The notes beneath the pieces are model-generated. The model saw only the letters and a list, made by a program, of their open reading frames with translations, was not told the origin of the DNA and searched no databases. Source: Pomphorhynchus laevis (lineage: Eukaryota; Acanthocephala; Palaeacanthocephala; Echinorhynchida; Pomphorhynchidae). From it: 64,000 nt of DNA. The DNA is taken from contig WNNJ02001392.1 of NCBI GenBank assembly GCA_012934845.2, positions 62,001 to 126,000 on the forward strand, given 5' to 3'. A program made the position numbers and the translations under genes. Of the stretch, positions 1 through 11,125 are shown piece by piece (positions within the stretch are counted from its first letter, which is position 1; every line of letters begins with the position of its first letter).

Positions 1-21
1 AGTTAAAAGAAAATTGTCATT

Positions 22-265
22 AGTGTGTAATACCAAAAAGTAGAGTCAATTCTTTCAGATTAAACGTCACCAATTGTTGTATATAATTATTCATTATTTA
101 TCTTTATTTTTATTTTATATAGTCTAAAATTCGTAGACTCACTTATCTGATATGATTTGTTCTACTGACAAGTTAATATTGACTAGTGGACTTTGTTTTC
201 TCTATTATATGACCTCAGTCAGAAATACTAAAACCATGTATTATTGTTGAGAACACTTCTATTTT
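22..265. repeat. Direct repeat, first copy (PLE 3'-end related)
   Basis: About 245 bp repeated nearly intact at 917-1163. Both copies contain the block around TCGTAGACTCACTTATCTGA, a variant of the terminal sequence seen at the 3' end of the Penelope-like copies elsewhere in the window. The 895-bp spacing encloses a PLE structured-RNA copy, so the pair may be the pseudo-LTR-like ends of a tandem PLE arrangement. Confidence 0.7.
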
Positions 266-627
266 AATTGAAATAAGAGTGTTCAATTTTTTCTTTTTTA
301 TAATGTAGAATTATTCATCAACAAAATATTATTAAAATATTAAATTTACAATTTATAAATCAACAAAATATTAAGCGAAATTTTTTATGGATTGTACCTT
401 TATCATTAGAAAAAATGTTGGACAAAAAATGTTGTAACATTTTTGCTATGACCTAAGTTTTGTCGGAGTGCGGTTGAAACTGCGACTTAATTTTCAAGCA
501 ACTTTAATGAATTTTTCTATTTCTTATAATGAAGAAGTATAATTCAACAAAATATAATTTAAAATAAAATTAAACTTTATATTGGAAATTTTTTACTGAT
601 AGATAATCAGCACTAAATAATCAGATT
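266..627. other. AT-rich stretch, no gene seen
   Basis: No coding potential recognised. The part around 450-560 (AAGTTTTGTCGGAGT, then ATTTTCAAGCAA) resembles 30740-30850 and, for the first motif, 5140-5160, so it is probably a diverged dispersed repeat. Confidence 0.4.
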
Positions 628-729
628 TCATCAGAGGAAATATGTCATTAGCGTGTATTTAGCCCCGCTGCTATGTAGGGTCGAGGATCAGGGGCCGAAA
701 CCTGATAATATAGCAGTTCTTACTGATGA
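628..729 (+). ncRNA. PLE-associated structured RNA domain, copy 1
   Basis: Outer stem TCATCAG/CTGATGA, a hairpin AAATATG/GTGTATTT (ending in U-G wobbles), then an H-type pseudoknot: GCCCC (662-666) with GGGGC (691-695), interleaved with CTGCTAT (668-674) and ATAGCAG (710-716). The conserved GAAACCTGATA lies between the second strands. It lies outside any RT frame, in PLE 3' untranslated sequence. The same fold recurs at 2234-2336, 32361-32462, 44858-44957 and 59204-59305. Function is not known; the fold is inferred by hand. Confidence 0.65.
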
Positions 730-916
730 CATCTAATCCTTATTCCTGTACATTGTCTTTTACTTATTATTCAATTTATAAAAATTGACTTTTATTTTAA
801 AAATCAATTTTATATTAAATATATGTATAAATATAAATTGTATAAAATTTTATATAATTATTCTTATAATTCACGACGAAGGTTATAAAAAACATGCAGA
901 TTTAAACTTTCCTGTT
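730..916 (+). repeat. PLE 3' untranslated end
   Basis: AT-rich tail that follows the structured RNA, matching the tails after other copies (TTATTC near the start, then ATAAAAATTGACTTTTATTTTA). No coding content. Confidence 0.55.
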
Positions 917-1163
917 CGTGTGTAATACTAAAAAGTAGAGTCAATTCTTTCAGATTTATTTCAGATTAAACGTCACCAATTGTTGTATATAATTATTTAT
1001 TATTTATCTTTATTTATATCTAGTCTAAAATACGTAGACTCACTTATCTGATATGATTTGTTCTACTGACAAGTTATTATTGACTAGTGTACTTTGTTTT
1101 CTCCGTAATATGACCTCAGTCAGAAATACTGAAACTATGTATTATTGTTGAGAACACTCCTAT
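917..1163. repeat. Direct repeat, second copy (PLE 3'-end related)
   Basis: Second copy of the unit at 22-265, differing by a handful of substitutions and small indels. Confidence 0.7.
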
Positions 1164-1380
1164 TCCAATTGTCAATAATAAATAGCAGAGATAAGTGCTA
1201 GAATGTTATTTAAAAATAATTGTCATTGCAAATTTTCAGTAACGAACTGTTACCATCTTCATGCAACTAGTTTAATCATAATTTTTTTGATATAACCCTA
1301 TCTACAGCAGAGCAGTGATGCTCCTTTGTTCTACAATTACACAATTTCACTGTGTGAGCTTAAGAGTATGAAAATGTAGA
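1164..1380. repeat. Diverged dispersed repeat
   Basis: Shares an ordered set of blocks with 31118-31345: ATTTTCAGTAAC, CTGTTACCATCTT, GTGATGCT, TTTCACTGTG. Non-coding, family unknown. Confidence 0.55.
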
Positions 1381-1736
1381 AACATGTGAATAAAGCAAAC
1401 GAGTACAAGTAAAATAAAATTAGTATTTAAATAGAATAACAAAGAATTCTAAAATAAATAAATAAATTATACCAAATCATTATCTAAAAATAAATGAAAT
1501 AAATTTATATTCAATTATTTATAAATTCAATTAATTAAAAATAAAAATATTACTAACCAATGACAAGAAATTAAAAAACTTAAAGTTTACTACTACGATG
1601 AATTAATGTAACTTAAGTTCTACACTTTGTTACCGCTTTTGTATTTTTTTAATAGCAAACGTCTCAAAGCATATCCTAGTATCTTTTATCTGTGTCCAAT
1701 ACTAAGAATATTGTAAATACTTGATATTAACAAAGA
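1381..1736. other. AT-rich spacer
   Basis: No ORF, RNA or repeat that I can support. Confidence 0.4.
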
Positions 1737-1910
1737 ATTATTGGAGTTGAATAAAAAATTGGGATAATTTTGTTTGATATTTTGCTAACCTCTGTTACCA
1801 CCTTCCCGAACAGAAGACGCAAACATCTTCCTTACACTTAAGAAGATGCTAGCACAGGTTAGCGAAATATCAAATACAATTTTCATTTTTTGATCCAACT
1901 TCAATAATTT
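1737..1910. mobile_element. Palindromic MITE-like element, copy 1
   Basis: Terminal inverted repeats TTATTGGAGTTGAAT and TGATCCAACTTCAATAATT; internal arms contain TTGATATTTTGCTAACCTCTG and its complement AGGTTAGCGAAATATCAAA. The same design recurs at 44484, 49014, 49415, 50241 and 53389, so this is a non-autonomous family. No transposase for it is seen in the window. Confidence 0.75.
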
Positions 1911-2233
1911 TTTACAAAGCATATGGTTTATTATCCATAAGATTGTTCGCTTAATATTTAAAATTTATTTTTAATAATATTTTGTTGATTGATTATTTTA
2001 TAAATTTAATATTTTAAGAATTAAATCAGCTAACTGAGTCTACGTATTAATATAATTATAAAATAAACAAAACATAATAATGCCAAATCAAAATTTAATA
2101 ATTTAATAATAAAATTAATAATTGTTTTTAGATTTTCTATAATTTAAATCAAGTTAAAAAAATTAAAATAAAGCGTCATTTTTATGAATTGACTAATAAA
2201 TAACAGACGTTGTATCAGAATAAGAATTAGAGG

Positions 2234-2336
2234 TCATCAGGAGGAACTGCTATGCTATCAGGTTTCGGCCCCTAACTCCTCTACCCAACATAGCAGCGGG
2301 GCCAAATACATGCTAATGATGTATTTCCTCTGATGA
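2234..2336 (-). ncRNA. PLE-associated structured RNA domain, copy 2
   Basis: Best-preserved copy. In plus coordinates: TCATCAG 2234-2240 pairs with TGATGA 2331-2336; CTGCTATG 2247-2254 with CATAGCAG 2289-2296; GGCCCC 2267-2272 with GGGGCC 2298-2303, giving a pseudoknot; AAATACAT 2304-2311 with ATGTATTT 2319-2326. A further outer stem joins 2210-2225 and 2348-2363 (16 bp). It begins 34 nt after the RT stop codon in the element's orientation. Confidence 0.7.
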
Positions 2337-2369
2337 ATTATCTAGTATCTTATTCTAATACAAAGTATA

Positions 2370-3767
2370 TTATTTATTATCCATCCATAAAAATTTGCCA
2401 CTTAAGAGTTTAAATTTATTCTTTATATTATTGTGTTGATTTATATATTTTACTATTTTCTGCTTGATGTTATTTTTATAGTAACCTAGTTTAAAATATG
2501 TATCTATTAAATTATTTAAATGATTTTGAAGAAAGCCAATATCATTACATATTGTTGCAATTTTTAAAATTTCATTATTTAATGTATTATATTTTATATT
2601 ATATGGTATGCATGAATGCTCATGCAAAAATATGTTTCTTGTAAATTTAAATATGTCATCTTTACGATATAAATTAATAGTAGTTTTAGTTAATGTTAAT
2701 TTAATGTTTATATCTAGATATATACCTTCTTTATCATTAATATTGGTTTTGTTAAGAATAAGGCTTTTTGGATAAATGTGCTCATTAATTGAATTAAAAT
2801 TATTAGAATTAAATACACATATATCATCAATGTATCGAAACATATATTTCATATATTTATATTGTTTAGATTTAGTTTTTACACAGTTATGAACAAATTT
2901 ATATTCTATAAAGCTTAAAAACAAGTCAGCTATAATTGGGCTACTATTACCACCCATTGGAACACCTTTTACTTGTCTAAATATAGATGTCCCTACTTTT
3001 AAATAATTTTGATTTATCAAAATATTTAAGGATTCTATTAATTCAATTTTATCCATATATTTATATTTATTTGATGGTTTAATTTTTGTTAGATAGGCGT
3101 TATAATTATTATAACATATATATGTATATCTTTTTCCGAATATAAGGTTAATTAATTTTACTAACGCTTCTTTAATATCTACTAAATCTAGATTTGTATA
3201 AAGCGTACTAAAATCGTATGTATTTATATTTTGAAAATTTATTCCTTTTGTCTGTTCTAAAAATTCTTTTGTAGTATTAATACCGAAATAGTGTTTTATA
3301 CCAGTATTAATTTCGATTACCTCGCAATATTTTTTAAAGTGTTCTTTAATTACTATAAGTATTTTATTCATATGGAAAGAAAGTGGCTTTAATGCACGTT
3401 TAAACGCACTACATATGAACCTAGGTATTGTTGGATTTTTATGTAATTTTGGATTCCAATATAATATAGGTATAGTTTTATTATCTAATTCAACCTTTAT
3501 ACCCTTTTTATCCATTATAGAACAGTGACTTGTAATAATTGTTTCTAAACTCAACTCACTACGTTCATATGTTGGATTTACATTTAAATCATTAGAATTA
3601 ACCTCTTTCATTAGTATATCATAATAAAGCTTTTTGCATATGAAGACAAAGTTATTACTAGCTTTATCAATAGTTGTTATTATATAGTTATCCTTTAATT
3701 TAGTAAGTTCTTTATACATTTCTTTATTAATTTTATCTTTCCTTTTGTAATTGTTTGCTATTTTCAT
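2370..3767 (-). CDS. Penelope-like reverse transcriptase (465 aa, probably N-terminally truncated)
   Basis: Reverse transcriptase of a Penelope-like element. Visible motifs in order: TTIDKASNNFVF near residue 32, LYWNPKLHKNPTIPRF near 103 (the short-finger region typical of this RT group), a YDFSTLYTNL palm motif near 185, QVKGVPMGGNSSPIIADLF near 263, and the catalytic YIDD in RYIDDICVF near 313. The frame stays open upstream of the chosen Met for about 30 codons (NIEKSS onward) with no earlier ATG, so the N terminus may be lost. No GIY-YIG domain is present. The frame has no stops and might be functional as an RT, but other copies (15283, 31831, 40151, 45151) are partial. Family call rests on motif recognition; PLE subclade is not assigned. 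Confidence 0.8.
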   Translation of the reverse strand: MKIANNYKRKDKINKEMYKELTKLKDNYIITTIDKASNNFVFICKKLYYDILMKEVNSNDLNVNPTYERSELSLETIITSHCSIMDKKGIKVELDNKTIPILYWNPKLHKNPTIPRFICSAFKRALKPLSFHMNKILIVIKEHFKKYCEVIEINTGIKHYFGINTTKEFLEQTKGINFQNINTYDFSTLYTNLDLVDIKEALVKLINLIFGKRYTYICYNNYNAYLTKIKPSNKYKYMDKIELIESLNILINQNYLKVGTSIFRQVKGVPMGGNSSPIIADLFLSFIEYKFVHNCVKTKSKQYKYMKYMFRYIDDICVFNSNNFNSINEHIYPKSLILNKTNINDKEGIYLDINIKLTLTKTTINLYRKDDIFKFTRNIFLHEHSCIPYNIKYNTLNNEILKIATICNDIGFLQNHLNNLIDTYFKLGYYKNNIKQKIVKYINQHNNIKNKFKLLSGKFLWMDNK

Positions 3768-3840
3768 TTTATTTTTAATTTTATCAAATATATAATCTTT
3801 CCAAATTTTTATCTTAGATATATTCGAGCTTTTTTCAATA

Positions 3841-5447
3841 TTTTGTTGATGTATGATTCTACATTATAGAAAATAGAAAATAATAACTTGCTCAAAAATA
3901 ATCAGAATAAATTATCTATTTCTGTATTAATTTTTGAATCAAAACACAATTGAAAGTTATAGTATTTTTGAATAGATAGCCAATTATATATAAATGCAAC
4001 GTATTTTCTCGTACTGTCTCACAGTACGAGAGAGCAAGCTGATCTATCATGCTCAAAGGATATAATATATTACTGTTCTATCATTTACTGTTCGATCCTT
4101 CGCAAATTGCAAGTTTGACAATATTTTCTCAGCACAATTTTAGCCATCAATAAGCCATCATATGTTGTCAATTTTGCATCAAATATTATCAAATTATACA
4201 TTTTAAAAAATGTTACGAAAATAATTAAATTTGAACAAATTAAGAATTAATTAATAATTATATATTTCGATTATAATTGATTTATGTCGAACTCTACCTG
4301 TTTTTTGTTGGTGAAAATTAAATGATTGGCACGAGTATTTATGAATTTCCGTTGTTGCAAGCTTTCGTTTGTTTGTTCTTTTCAAGCATACATTTTATCA
4401 TAAGTATTAAACAAAATATATACTTATATATACATTTCATATTCTAATTTACGAAATAAAGTAGAGCTACTACATGGTAAAACCAATTCATTTAATTATG
4501 TTAATTGCAAGTCACAGTTAGACTTGTTGCCTGTCATTGACGTATTATGTGTTCTTATACCCAAGGATTCCTTGATCAATCGTCTAGATGTGTTATTTAA
4601 TAATATTGTTATTAAATATATATTTTAAAGTTTAATAAAGGATGATGATTGCAATTATAATTGTCTTATGTTTTTATTTTTTGTGTTTTGATCCTACAAA
4701 CGCCTTGTTGTTTAATCGTTTATCATTTCAAGGTTCACTATATACGAAATAAATTCACTTGATATTCCAACGAATATTCGTAGCCGCTCAATAGACTTGC
4801 TGTTTTCTCTCAGGGTCGAATGTCTTACTGTGATTCTGTTAAAAGCTGCATATGGTTCGTTTGAATTTTTATTGCGTTTAATCTGTGTTTACTAGCATTG
4901 CTACAGTATATAAAACGACAATAAAAATCACAAAACCTTGAAATTTTGAATTGTCAAATGTGCCAACTAAGTTTTTTTACCAAAATATTATTTTTTTACA
5001 CAACTTCAAATTTCTAAAGTGTATGTCCAAATATCGATATTTTTTTCCAATTTCTATTATTTTTATACCCAAAACTCTTATTTAAATACGAAATTGAAAT
5101 TAATGTTACATTATGTAGAAAATTATATGATTGAATCTTAAGTTTTGTCGGAGTCGGGCAGTAAATGTGACATTTATAAATGACATTTTTAGTGAATGAG
5201 GGTTGACCTACTTTCCACTTGCGTATTAAACCTTCGGGAATAAATGAAACTCTTAATTTTGCATTACAGGAAAATACATCAACTGATAACAAAATAGTTC
5301 AAATAGTTCCAAATAGTTTAATTTGTGCTGTACGAAATGATCAAGTAGAGAATAAACGCTACGGTATTAGAGTTGATTAATTGTATAGGCTGAGGGTTTT
5401 TAACGATAACTTGTCAGTTCGTGCGAGTAAACCACTTAAACAAAATT
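3841..5447. other. Unassigned AT-rich DNA
   Basis: No gene recognised. A 92-codon minus-strand frame at 5014-5292 has no family resemblance I can name. A short near-palindrome lies around 4003-4034 (TCGTACTGTctcACAGTACGA). Confidence 0.35.
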
Positions 5448-5959
5448 TTATTGTTGGCAGTAAGGTCGTTTTGCAAATAGAATGGATAGAGTTGGCTGTA
5501 TAATTGTTATGGATTCGGAGTATATCAAAAGGTCATCGTCGAAAAGAAGGATTTTGGATTTGGTATATGTCTTTTCCAAAAATGATGTCAATCTCCGATA
5601 AAAGAGTGAGAACAGCATATGTCTGAGTTGGTTGCATAGCAATATTCCTTTTTGCTGAATAATGGGTGATACGCTGTCGAATATGCGTATTTCATTGAGT
5701 AACAGAAGCTGACGTATTGTGTCGAGGAATGCTCCAGACGTGTTGTACTAAACTTTGAGTTTGTGTAGAAGAAAATGGTGGTTGACGCTTTGATAGAATT
5801 GACGGATAAGGCATATGCGCCTCGATAGGTTAGAATCATGGAAGAAATTGTGTTACGTGCTTTGGCTAAGCCTGTCAAGGTCGAGCGTCTCCTACGAATA
5901 CCATGCTGTTCAGCTTGAAATTTTTTTACCGAAAGTTTAATCCAATACCGACCTAACAT
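5448..5959 (-). pseudogene. Non-LTR reverse transcriptase fossil
   Basis: Read across frameshifts on the minus strand: HGIRRRRSTLT (RT motif 2a), then SVNHHFLLHKLKV, then SVSPIIQQKGIL, then LFSLFYRRLTSFLE and LLFDDDLLIYSE, which stands where YADDLLIYSE would be. At least three frame changes separate these blocks, so it is a dead fragment of the RT palm. It is a different lineage from the CR1/L2-like LINE that dominates the window. Confidence 0.65.
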
Positions 5960-7599
5960 ATCAAATGTATCCTTGATATGTTCAATGACGATATTGTCTG
6001 TACTAGTTGCAAAATATATTATTTGTACTTATGCACTTGTTGATTTATCTGTTTAAATAGATCACAGAAAGTTCATTTCAAAATAATATATAATCGATAC
6101 GCGGTGGAATCATGCTTGGTTTAAAAATGAAATTGATCGCAAGTGAGCAACATTCGGGCGGCATATGACTGATCAGAATTATTTTAATAATATTGTAATA
6201 ATAATTTTAACATTATTTAAATTTTATTAAATCTTTAATAAAATTTAATAAATTTTATTATAATGACGGCATTGTTTCCTTTCATGCATATTTTCTGTAC
6301 ATGCAAAACTTTAGTTTTTTAATTTACGTTAAAATATAATTTTCTCTAATTGAACAGATGCTGCTACACTGTATGTTGATGTAGATTGGACAATAAAAAA
6401 AGACGATCGGATCGGATCATATAGCAGTCTGGTGTGTAATTAGTGATTTCTGATAAATTTTTCACTAATGCATTATCTAAAGCCAGAAAAGTTTGAGTCG
6501 ATTTTTACGAGCGCCTTATTAAGTGCACAACTAAATGCATTTCATTTTGATACCAATCGAAAAGAGAAAGACGTAAATAAATGTATGTACCATCCTGCAT
6601 TGTTTTTGCTTGATATTTTAGTTACTTCACGACAAGAAACTTAACCGTAGTTCCCAATTATTGATCTACGGTGTAATTGCTGCATTCTTTTCAGCATTCG
6701 AAAACATAATCAATTCAATAGCAAAAAGGTACCTATTCATTTATTATTTCTAAAGCTCTTAAATATGTTGTTTTATTAGACCGCCAAACGGAATGTCACT
6801 TGTAAGTTTATTGTCTAACTTTGAATTTCGTATTTTATTTGAATAAATTAGTGTTTAATCAGTAACGTGAAGTGCAATTAATAAGTTGAAAGTTTACTAA
6901 GATAAGAAGTACCTCCTCGCTCGAATCAAATTTATTAGCTCTAAGGCTCGTACGTTGTAATACATCGTATTTCAGCTGCTTGACAATGCAAATTACGATT
7001 TATATTTTAACCGATTAACAATCAAACGTACAATATCCTGATCGGATCAAATTATTAATATTGATAGAATAATGTTCAAAAATCAATTATCGATGTTTAA
7101 TCAATAATTTAAATTGTGAACAAAATATCAGATAAGTGAAACCTTGATAAACTGTTTACTGCGAATTCATGCTACTTTTTGTTAAGTGAAAACAAAACTT
7201 GTGTTTTCGTAATAAAACACCGCAGCCTAGAGGTATGCAAGCTATATTATATAGGCTCATCCGATTAGTGTCTTCTAAATCATAGTTTAATGCATTTACT
7301 TTCAGTTTTTATTAGAACTTGATAAATTCTTAATTATTTTCGATGGTTGTAGAGAAATTAGAGATTTACATTGCAACGACTGGAATCCGCATTAATGTGT
7401 ACGAGCAGTGACTACACAAATGATACTCATGGACAACCGAGCGCTAGTATTATTAAAATATCAATAATAAGAAAAACTTATTTTAGTCGTTTATTCCCGC
7501 GATTTTATTAATTCAATATTTTAATCATTACCCATAGTCCATGGGCGCAAATGATTATAGTAAAACAAATTGATTAGAAGAATATGAATTATGGTAAAA
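5960..7599. other. Unassigned intergenic DNA
   Basis: AT-rich, no ORF of recognisable family, no RNA gene seen. Homopolymer-rich and locally repetitive around 6180-6260 (runs of AATAAAATT). Confidence 0.35.
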
Positions 7600-7813
7600 T
7601 CTGACTTTCCAACTGAAAATAAAATATTTTTGAGAGCTGTAAAAAAAATCAATATGTCTCACAAAAAGACAGATGTTTATAAACAAACACTACATCAACG
7701 ATACAAATATAGTTGCACCCGATTTTCACATAGGAAGGTTCAAAAAACACCAGTACTAGCAGTAGCAGCGTATATCTAGCTGTTCATAGAGTAAATCGAG
7801 ATATAACAGTCAC
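7600..7813 (+). repeat. Left part of an inverted repeat arm, split by the LINE
   Basis: Together with 11202-11285 this is the plus-orientation copy of the sequence present uninterrupted and inverted at 14990-15262. The small frame at 7591-7779 lies in it but is not conserved as protein in the other copy. The comparison gives a filled and an empty site for the LINE. Confidence 0.8.
7802..7813. repeat. Target-site duplication, left (12 bp)
   Basis: TATAACAGTCAC, repeated at 11202-11213. The uninterrupted inverted copy near 15045-15056 has it only once, which confirms it as the duplicated target of the LINE insertion. Confidence 0.9.
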
Positions 7814-7849
7814 TAATATCACGCATTCTAACTCCTTATCTCCACAAGC

Positions 7850-8190
7850 ACGTCTAGACTACGATGTTTCCGCCTTCAGATCTATCCTCTCGTCTATTGT
7901 CCCTGCGAATAAACCTTCCTTTTTCAAGGACATTTCTCCTGTCAAATTTATCCGTCTAAACAAATCTTCTCAATCTAATCCTTCCCAGCCCCCTCTCCTA
8001 AAAATTATTTTCAAGCATCGCTCTCACGCGTCTTCTGTCCTCTCTCAACGATTCAAACTCATGTCATCTTCAACCACTCGAATTTTCCCCGATCGCGCCC
8101 TTCTGAAATCGCTCAAATCTCTTCAGCCCGCATCGAAAAACGCCGTCGCGAGGAAAACGGCGAAACCTCACTCTCAATCCGAAACATAGA
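7850..8190 (+). pseudogene. LINE ORF1 C-terminal remnant
   Basis: Readable as QARLDYDVSAFRSIL, then FIRLNKSSQSNPSQPPLLK and HASSVLSQRFKLMSSS in one frame, then frameshifted. The same blocks are in copies at 33760-34040, 26050-26265 and 58440-58720. Probably the C-terminal part of ORF1 (fuller N-terminal part with a CGFC cysteine motif at 32670-32945). Confidence 0.6.
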
Positions 8191-8227
8191 CAAATATTTT
8201 CAAGTTATCCACACCCGTCAAAATTCG

Positions 8228-9400
8228 ATGGCGCTCCATCTCTTCTGTGTGTCTTTTCCACTAGACTCTTTCGCCACAACACACGGTTTCCGCCTCGGTC
8301 TCCTCCACACTAGATCTATTCTCAATAAATCCGATCTTATCCTCAACCTATTCACCAAGCAATCCATCGATCTCTTCTGCCTCACCGAATCCTGGCACTC
8401 AGATTCCGCCGACCTTTCCATTCGCCGTCTGCTTTCTGCCGGTTACTCCCTAGTCAAATCCGCCCGCCCCCTCAGCTCATGCCCTTCTAAATCTTCTAAT
8501 CATGGCGGCATCGTCGCATGCGCGCATCACCCAGCGTCTCTTCGCAAAATCAATCCCCCTTTCAGTCCTTGCTCTTTTGAATTGCTCACTTGTCGTTATT
8601 CTAACCCGATCACTCTAGATCTCGCCATTGTATACCGTCCTGGTTCATCAGCTCCTACAGCCTTATTTTTTACCGAACTCGCTGACCTCCTTTCTCATTG
8701 TTCTTTGTCCTCAATCCCTTCACTCGTTCTAGGCGACTTCAATATCCGCCTAGACCGCCCCTCTTCCACAGATTCCATCCGCTTCATCAACATTCTATCC
8801 AACTACAATTACAAACTAATCTCCACTGCCCCCACACATATACTTTGTGGGGCACTCGACATCATCGCTGTCCCCGATCATTTTGCTGTCTACACCTCAC
8901 TGTCCATCTCTGATCCTGGTCTATCCGATCACTTTCTTATTACCCTTGATCTCACTCACAACCACACCCCTCCTCACACACCTACAATCCAACGTCGCCC
9001 TTGGAGAAATCTCGACCTCTCCCTTATCCGCTCTGCCTTACTCAAATCGTCTCTATCATTACCCACAATAACATATTCATCTACTCACTATCTCGCCTTT
9101 CTTTTCGACTCTGAACTCACATCCACTCCCGATATTCTCTTGCCCTTCAAGTCTAACCCACACCGTCGTTTGCACCGTGCCCCATGGTTTGACATCCAAT
9201 GCCTACTCTCAAAGCGTCGACTCCGCCATGCTTTTCGAGTCTATCACCGCTCTCTCAGACGTGATTTCCGCTCGATCACTCAGTCTTTCCGTGATTCCTA
9301 TCTAGCTCTTCGCCGGTCTCATCTCAACCTACTACGTACCAAATGCAACTCTTTCTGGCAGCATAAAGTCATCACTTCATTCAACTTTAAGACTCTCTAG
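8228..9400 (+). pseudogene. LINE endonuclease domain (APE type)
   Basis: EEP-fold endonuclease used to nick target DNA. Seen motifs: FCLTESWHS near residue 50, NHGGIVACAHH near 92, YRPGS near 136, VLGDFNIRLDRP near 167, and the C-terminal LSDHFLITLDL near 232 carrying the SDH catalytic pair. The frame ends at a TAG (9398-9400) where the sister copy at 47999 has TGG, so this is a nonsense mutation. The endonuclease and RT would normally be one protein; here they are separated by this stop and a frameshift near 9430-9600. Confidence 0.8.
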
Positions 9401-9607
9401 CATACTTTTAACTCAATCCTTGCTCGCTCCTCTTCGCCGTGCACCATCAATGACAATGATTATTCGTCATTTCTCCAGACTAAAGTATCCACGCGTCTCT
9501 CTCACATCCCGGTCTCCATCCTATCCCACTCTGCCCAGTCTAATCTCATCCTCCCGGAACTCTTTCATCTTCTCCCAGTCTCACCTACAGAAGTATCATC
9601 TGTCCTC

Positions 9608-11125
9608 ATGTCCTTGCCCAACAAAACCTCACCTGCCGATCCCCTGCCTACCCACATATTAAAATATATATGCTCATCGATATCCCCATTTCTCACAACC
9701 TTGTTTAACTCGTCCATCCGCAGTCGTATCTTCCCTTCACACTGGAAATCCGCAATCGTTCGTCCCCTCCTTAAGAAACAATCGCTCGACCCCTCCCTTC
9801 CTTCTAGCTATCGCCCTATTTCACTACTCCCTACTCTTTCAAAGCTCTTAGAACGCCTCATCTTAATACAAATCAACGCTTATCTCTCCTCATCCAATCT
9901 GTACCCTCCTTTCCAATCCGCTTTCCGCTCTAATCACTCGACAGAAATCGCATGCATAAAAGTGTACAACGACTTACTCATTTCTCGAGACAAGGCTCTA
10001 TATAGTGTTCTCATCTCCCTCGATCTCTCCTCCGCATTCGACATTGTCGACCACTCCGTCCTCCTTTCTCGCCTTCGTTATGATTACGGCTTTTCTTCCT
10101 CCTCCGTAGCTTGGTTCGCCTCATATCTATCCGACCGTTCCTTTCGCGTCTGTTCTAATTCATCATCCTCCCCTCCCATCCCTATTTTTTGCGGGGTCCC
10201 ACAAGGTTCAGTCCTAGGTCCTCTGCTTTTCTCTCTTCTGCTTGGCGATCTCTCTCCGTTTATCAAACCTTACTCCTTTAACGTCATGCAATACGCCAAT
10301 GACATTCTAATCTATGCTCATGCACCCGCACATCGCATACACGATATCGGCATTTCTGCCTCCAACTGTCTTTCTTCTATCTACAAACGTCTCTCCAATC
10401 TCCATCTCGTTCTAAACTCCGAAAAGTCCAAAATAATGTGGATCATCCCCCGTAAACCAAACATATCTCCTCCCATTGTTTCTTTTGCCTCATCGATCAT
10501 CCCTATAGTCCACAATCTCACTTTCTTAGGCTTCCATTTCGATGATCACCTTTCCCTTAAACCCTTCGTCCGTGACAAGGTCCGCTCGTCTAACTTAATT
10601 CTCCGTGACATCCGCCGTATCCGTCCCCTTATCGACTTCCGTTCTTGTATGTCTCTTCTTTCATCGCTTCTTTTCCCTAAAATCGATTACTGCCTTAGCC
10701 TTTTCGCCAATTCTCCAAAATCCATCATCCTACCCCTACAACGAATAATCAACACCGCCGTTCGAGTGCTCTTTCGTCTCCGTCGCTTCGACCACACATC
10801 CACATATTTTGCCCAACTCTCCTGGCCCACCATCCACATCCGCATCAAACTCCGCCTTCTTCTCATTACTTTTCGTCTCATCGCTGTCGGCTCCCCATCG
10901 TTCATCAACCTTCCTTTCTTAGACGATACTCGCCCCACCTCGCTATCGCTTCGTTCCTGTCATACCCTCTTACTCCACGTTCCTAATTACTCCAACAACT
11001 ACGGTCTCCGATCCTTCCTCGTCGCCGCCTCACTCGCCTGGAATCAACTCCCTCTCGACGTCCGCCGCGCCCCCTCCTTTATCACATTCAAACACCTCCT
11101 CCGTTCACACCTTCTCGACACCTGA
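9608..11125 (+). pseudogene. LINE reverse transcriptase domain
   Basis: RT palm and fingers: SSYRPISLLPTLSKLLERL near residue 66, FQSAFRSNHSTEIA near 102, VLISLDLSSAFDIVDHS near 138, CGVPQGSVLGPLLFSLLLG near 194, then MQYANDILIYAH near 226. The last is the catalytic box, and YADD has become YAND, so this copy should be inactive even apart from its stop. C-terminal thumb and connection run to LLDT. Copies at 38903 and 63585 retain YADD. Confidence 0.85.

Larger units (their letters stand above)
2020..3840 (-). mobile_element. Penelope-like retroelement, most complete copy
   Basis: Minus-strand element with an RT reading frame, then the structured RNA at 2234-2336, then about 200 bp of AT-rich tail ending in TACGTAGACTCAGTTAGCTG at about 2020-2045. 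The tail and terminal sequence recur at 11395, 32470, 39885, 42897, 44060 and 44645. No GIY-YIG endonuclease frame was recognised on either side, so this copy is endonuclease-less or truncated at its 5' end. Confidence 0.75.

Noticed and set aside
628-760. Hammerhead ribozyme, suggested by CTGATGA and CGAAAC in the PLE RNA domain
   Set aside because: All three strand orders were tried by hand. CTGATGA pairs with TCATCAG in the outer stem, no stem II is adjacent to GAAA, and no GUH-type cleavage strand follows, so the core cannot assemble.
2247-2303. HDV-like ribozyme call for the pseudoknot
   Set aside because: P1/P2 interleaving fits, but P4 and a credible P3/P1.1 are absent. Kept as a hypothesis to test, not a call.
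7591-7779. 62-codon frame as a gene
   Set aside because: It lies in a repeat whose inverted copy at 15080-15262 has frame-breaking differences.
8698-9071. Alternative-frame LINE ORFs rich in H, P and L, and antisense frames rich in R, E and S
   Set aside because: By-products of the pyrimidine-rich LINE sense strand; the correct frames carry endonuclease and RT motifs.
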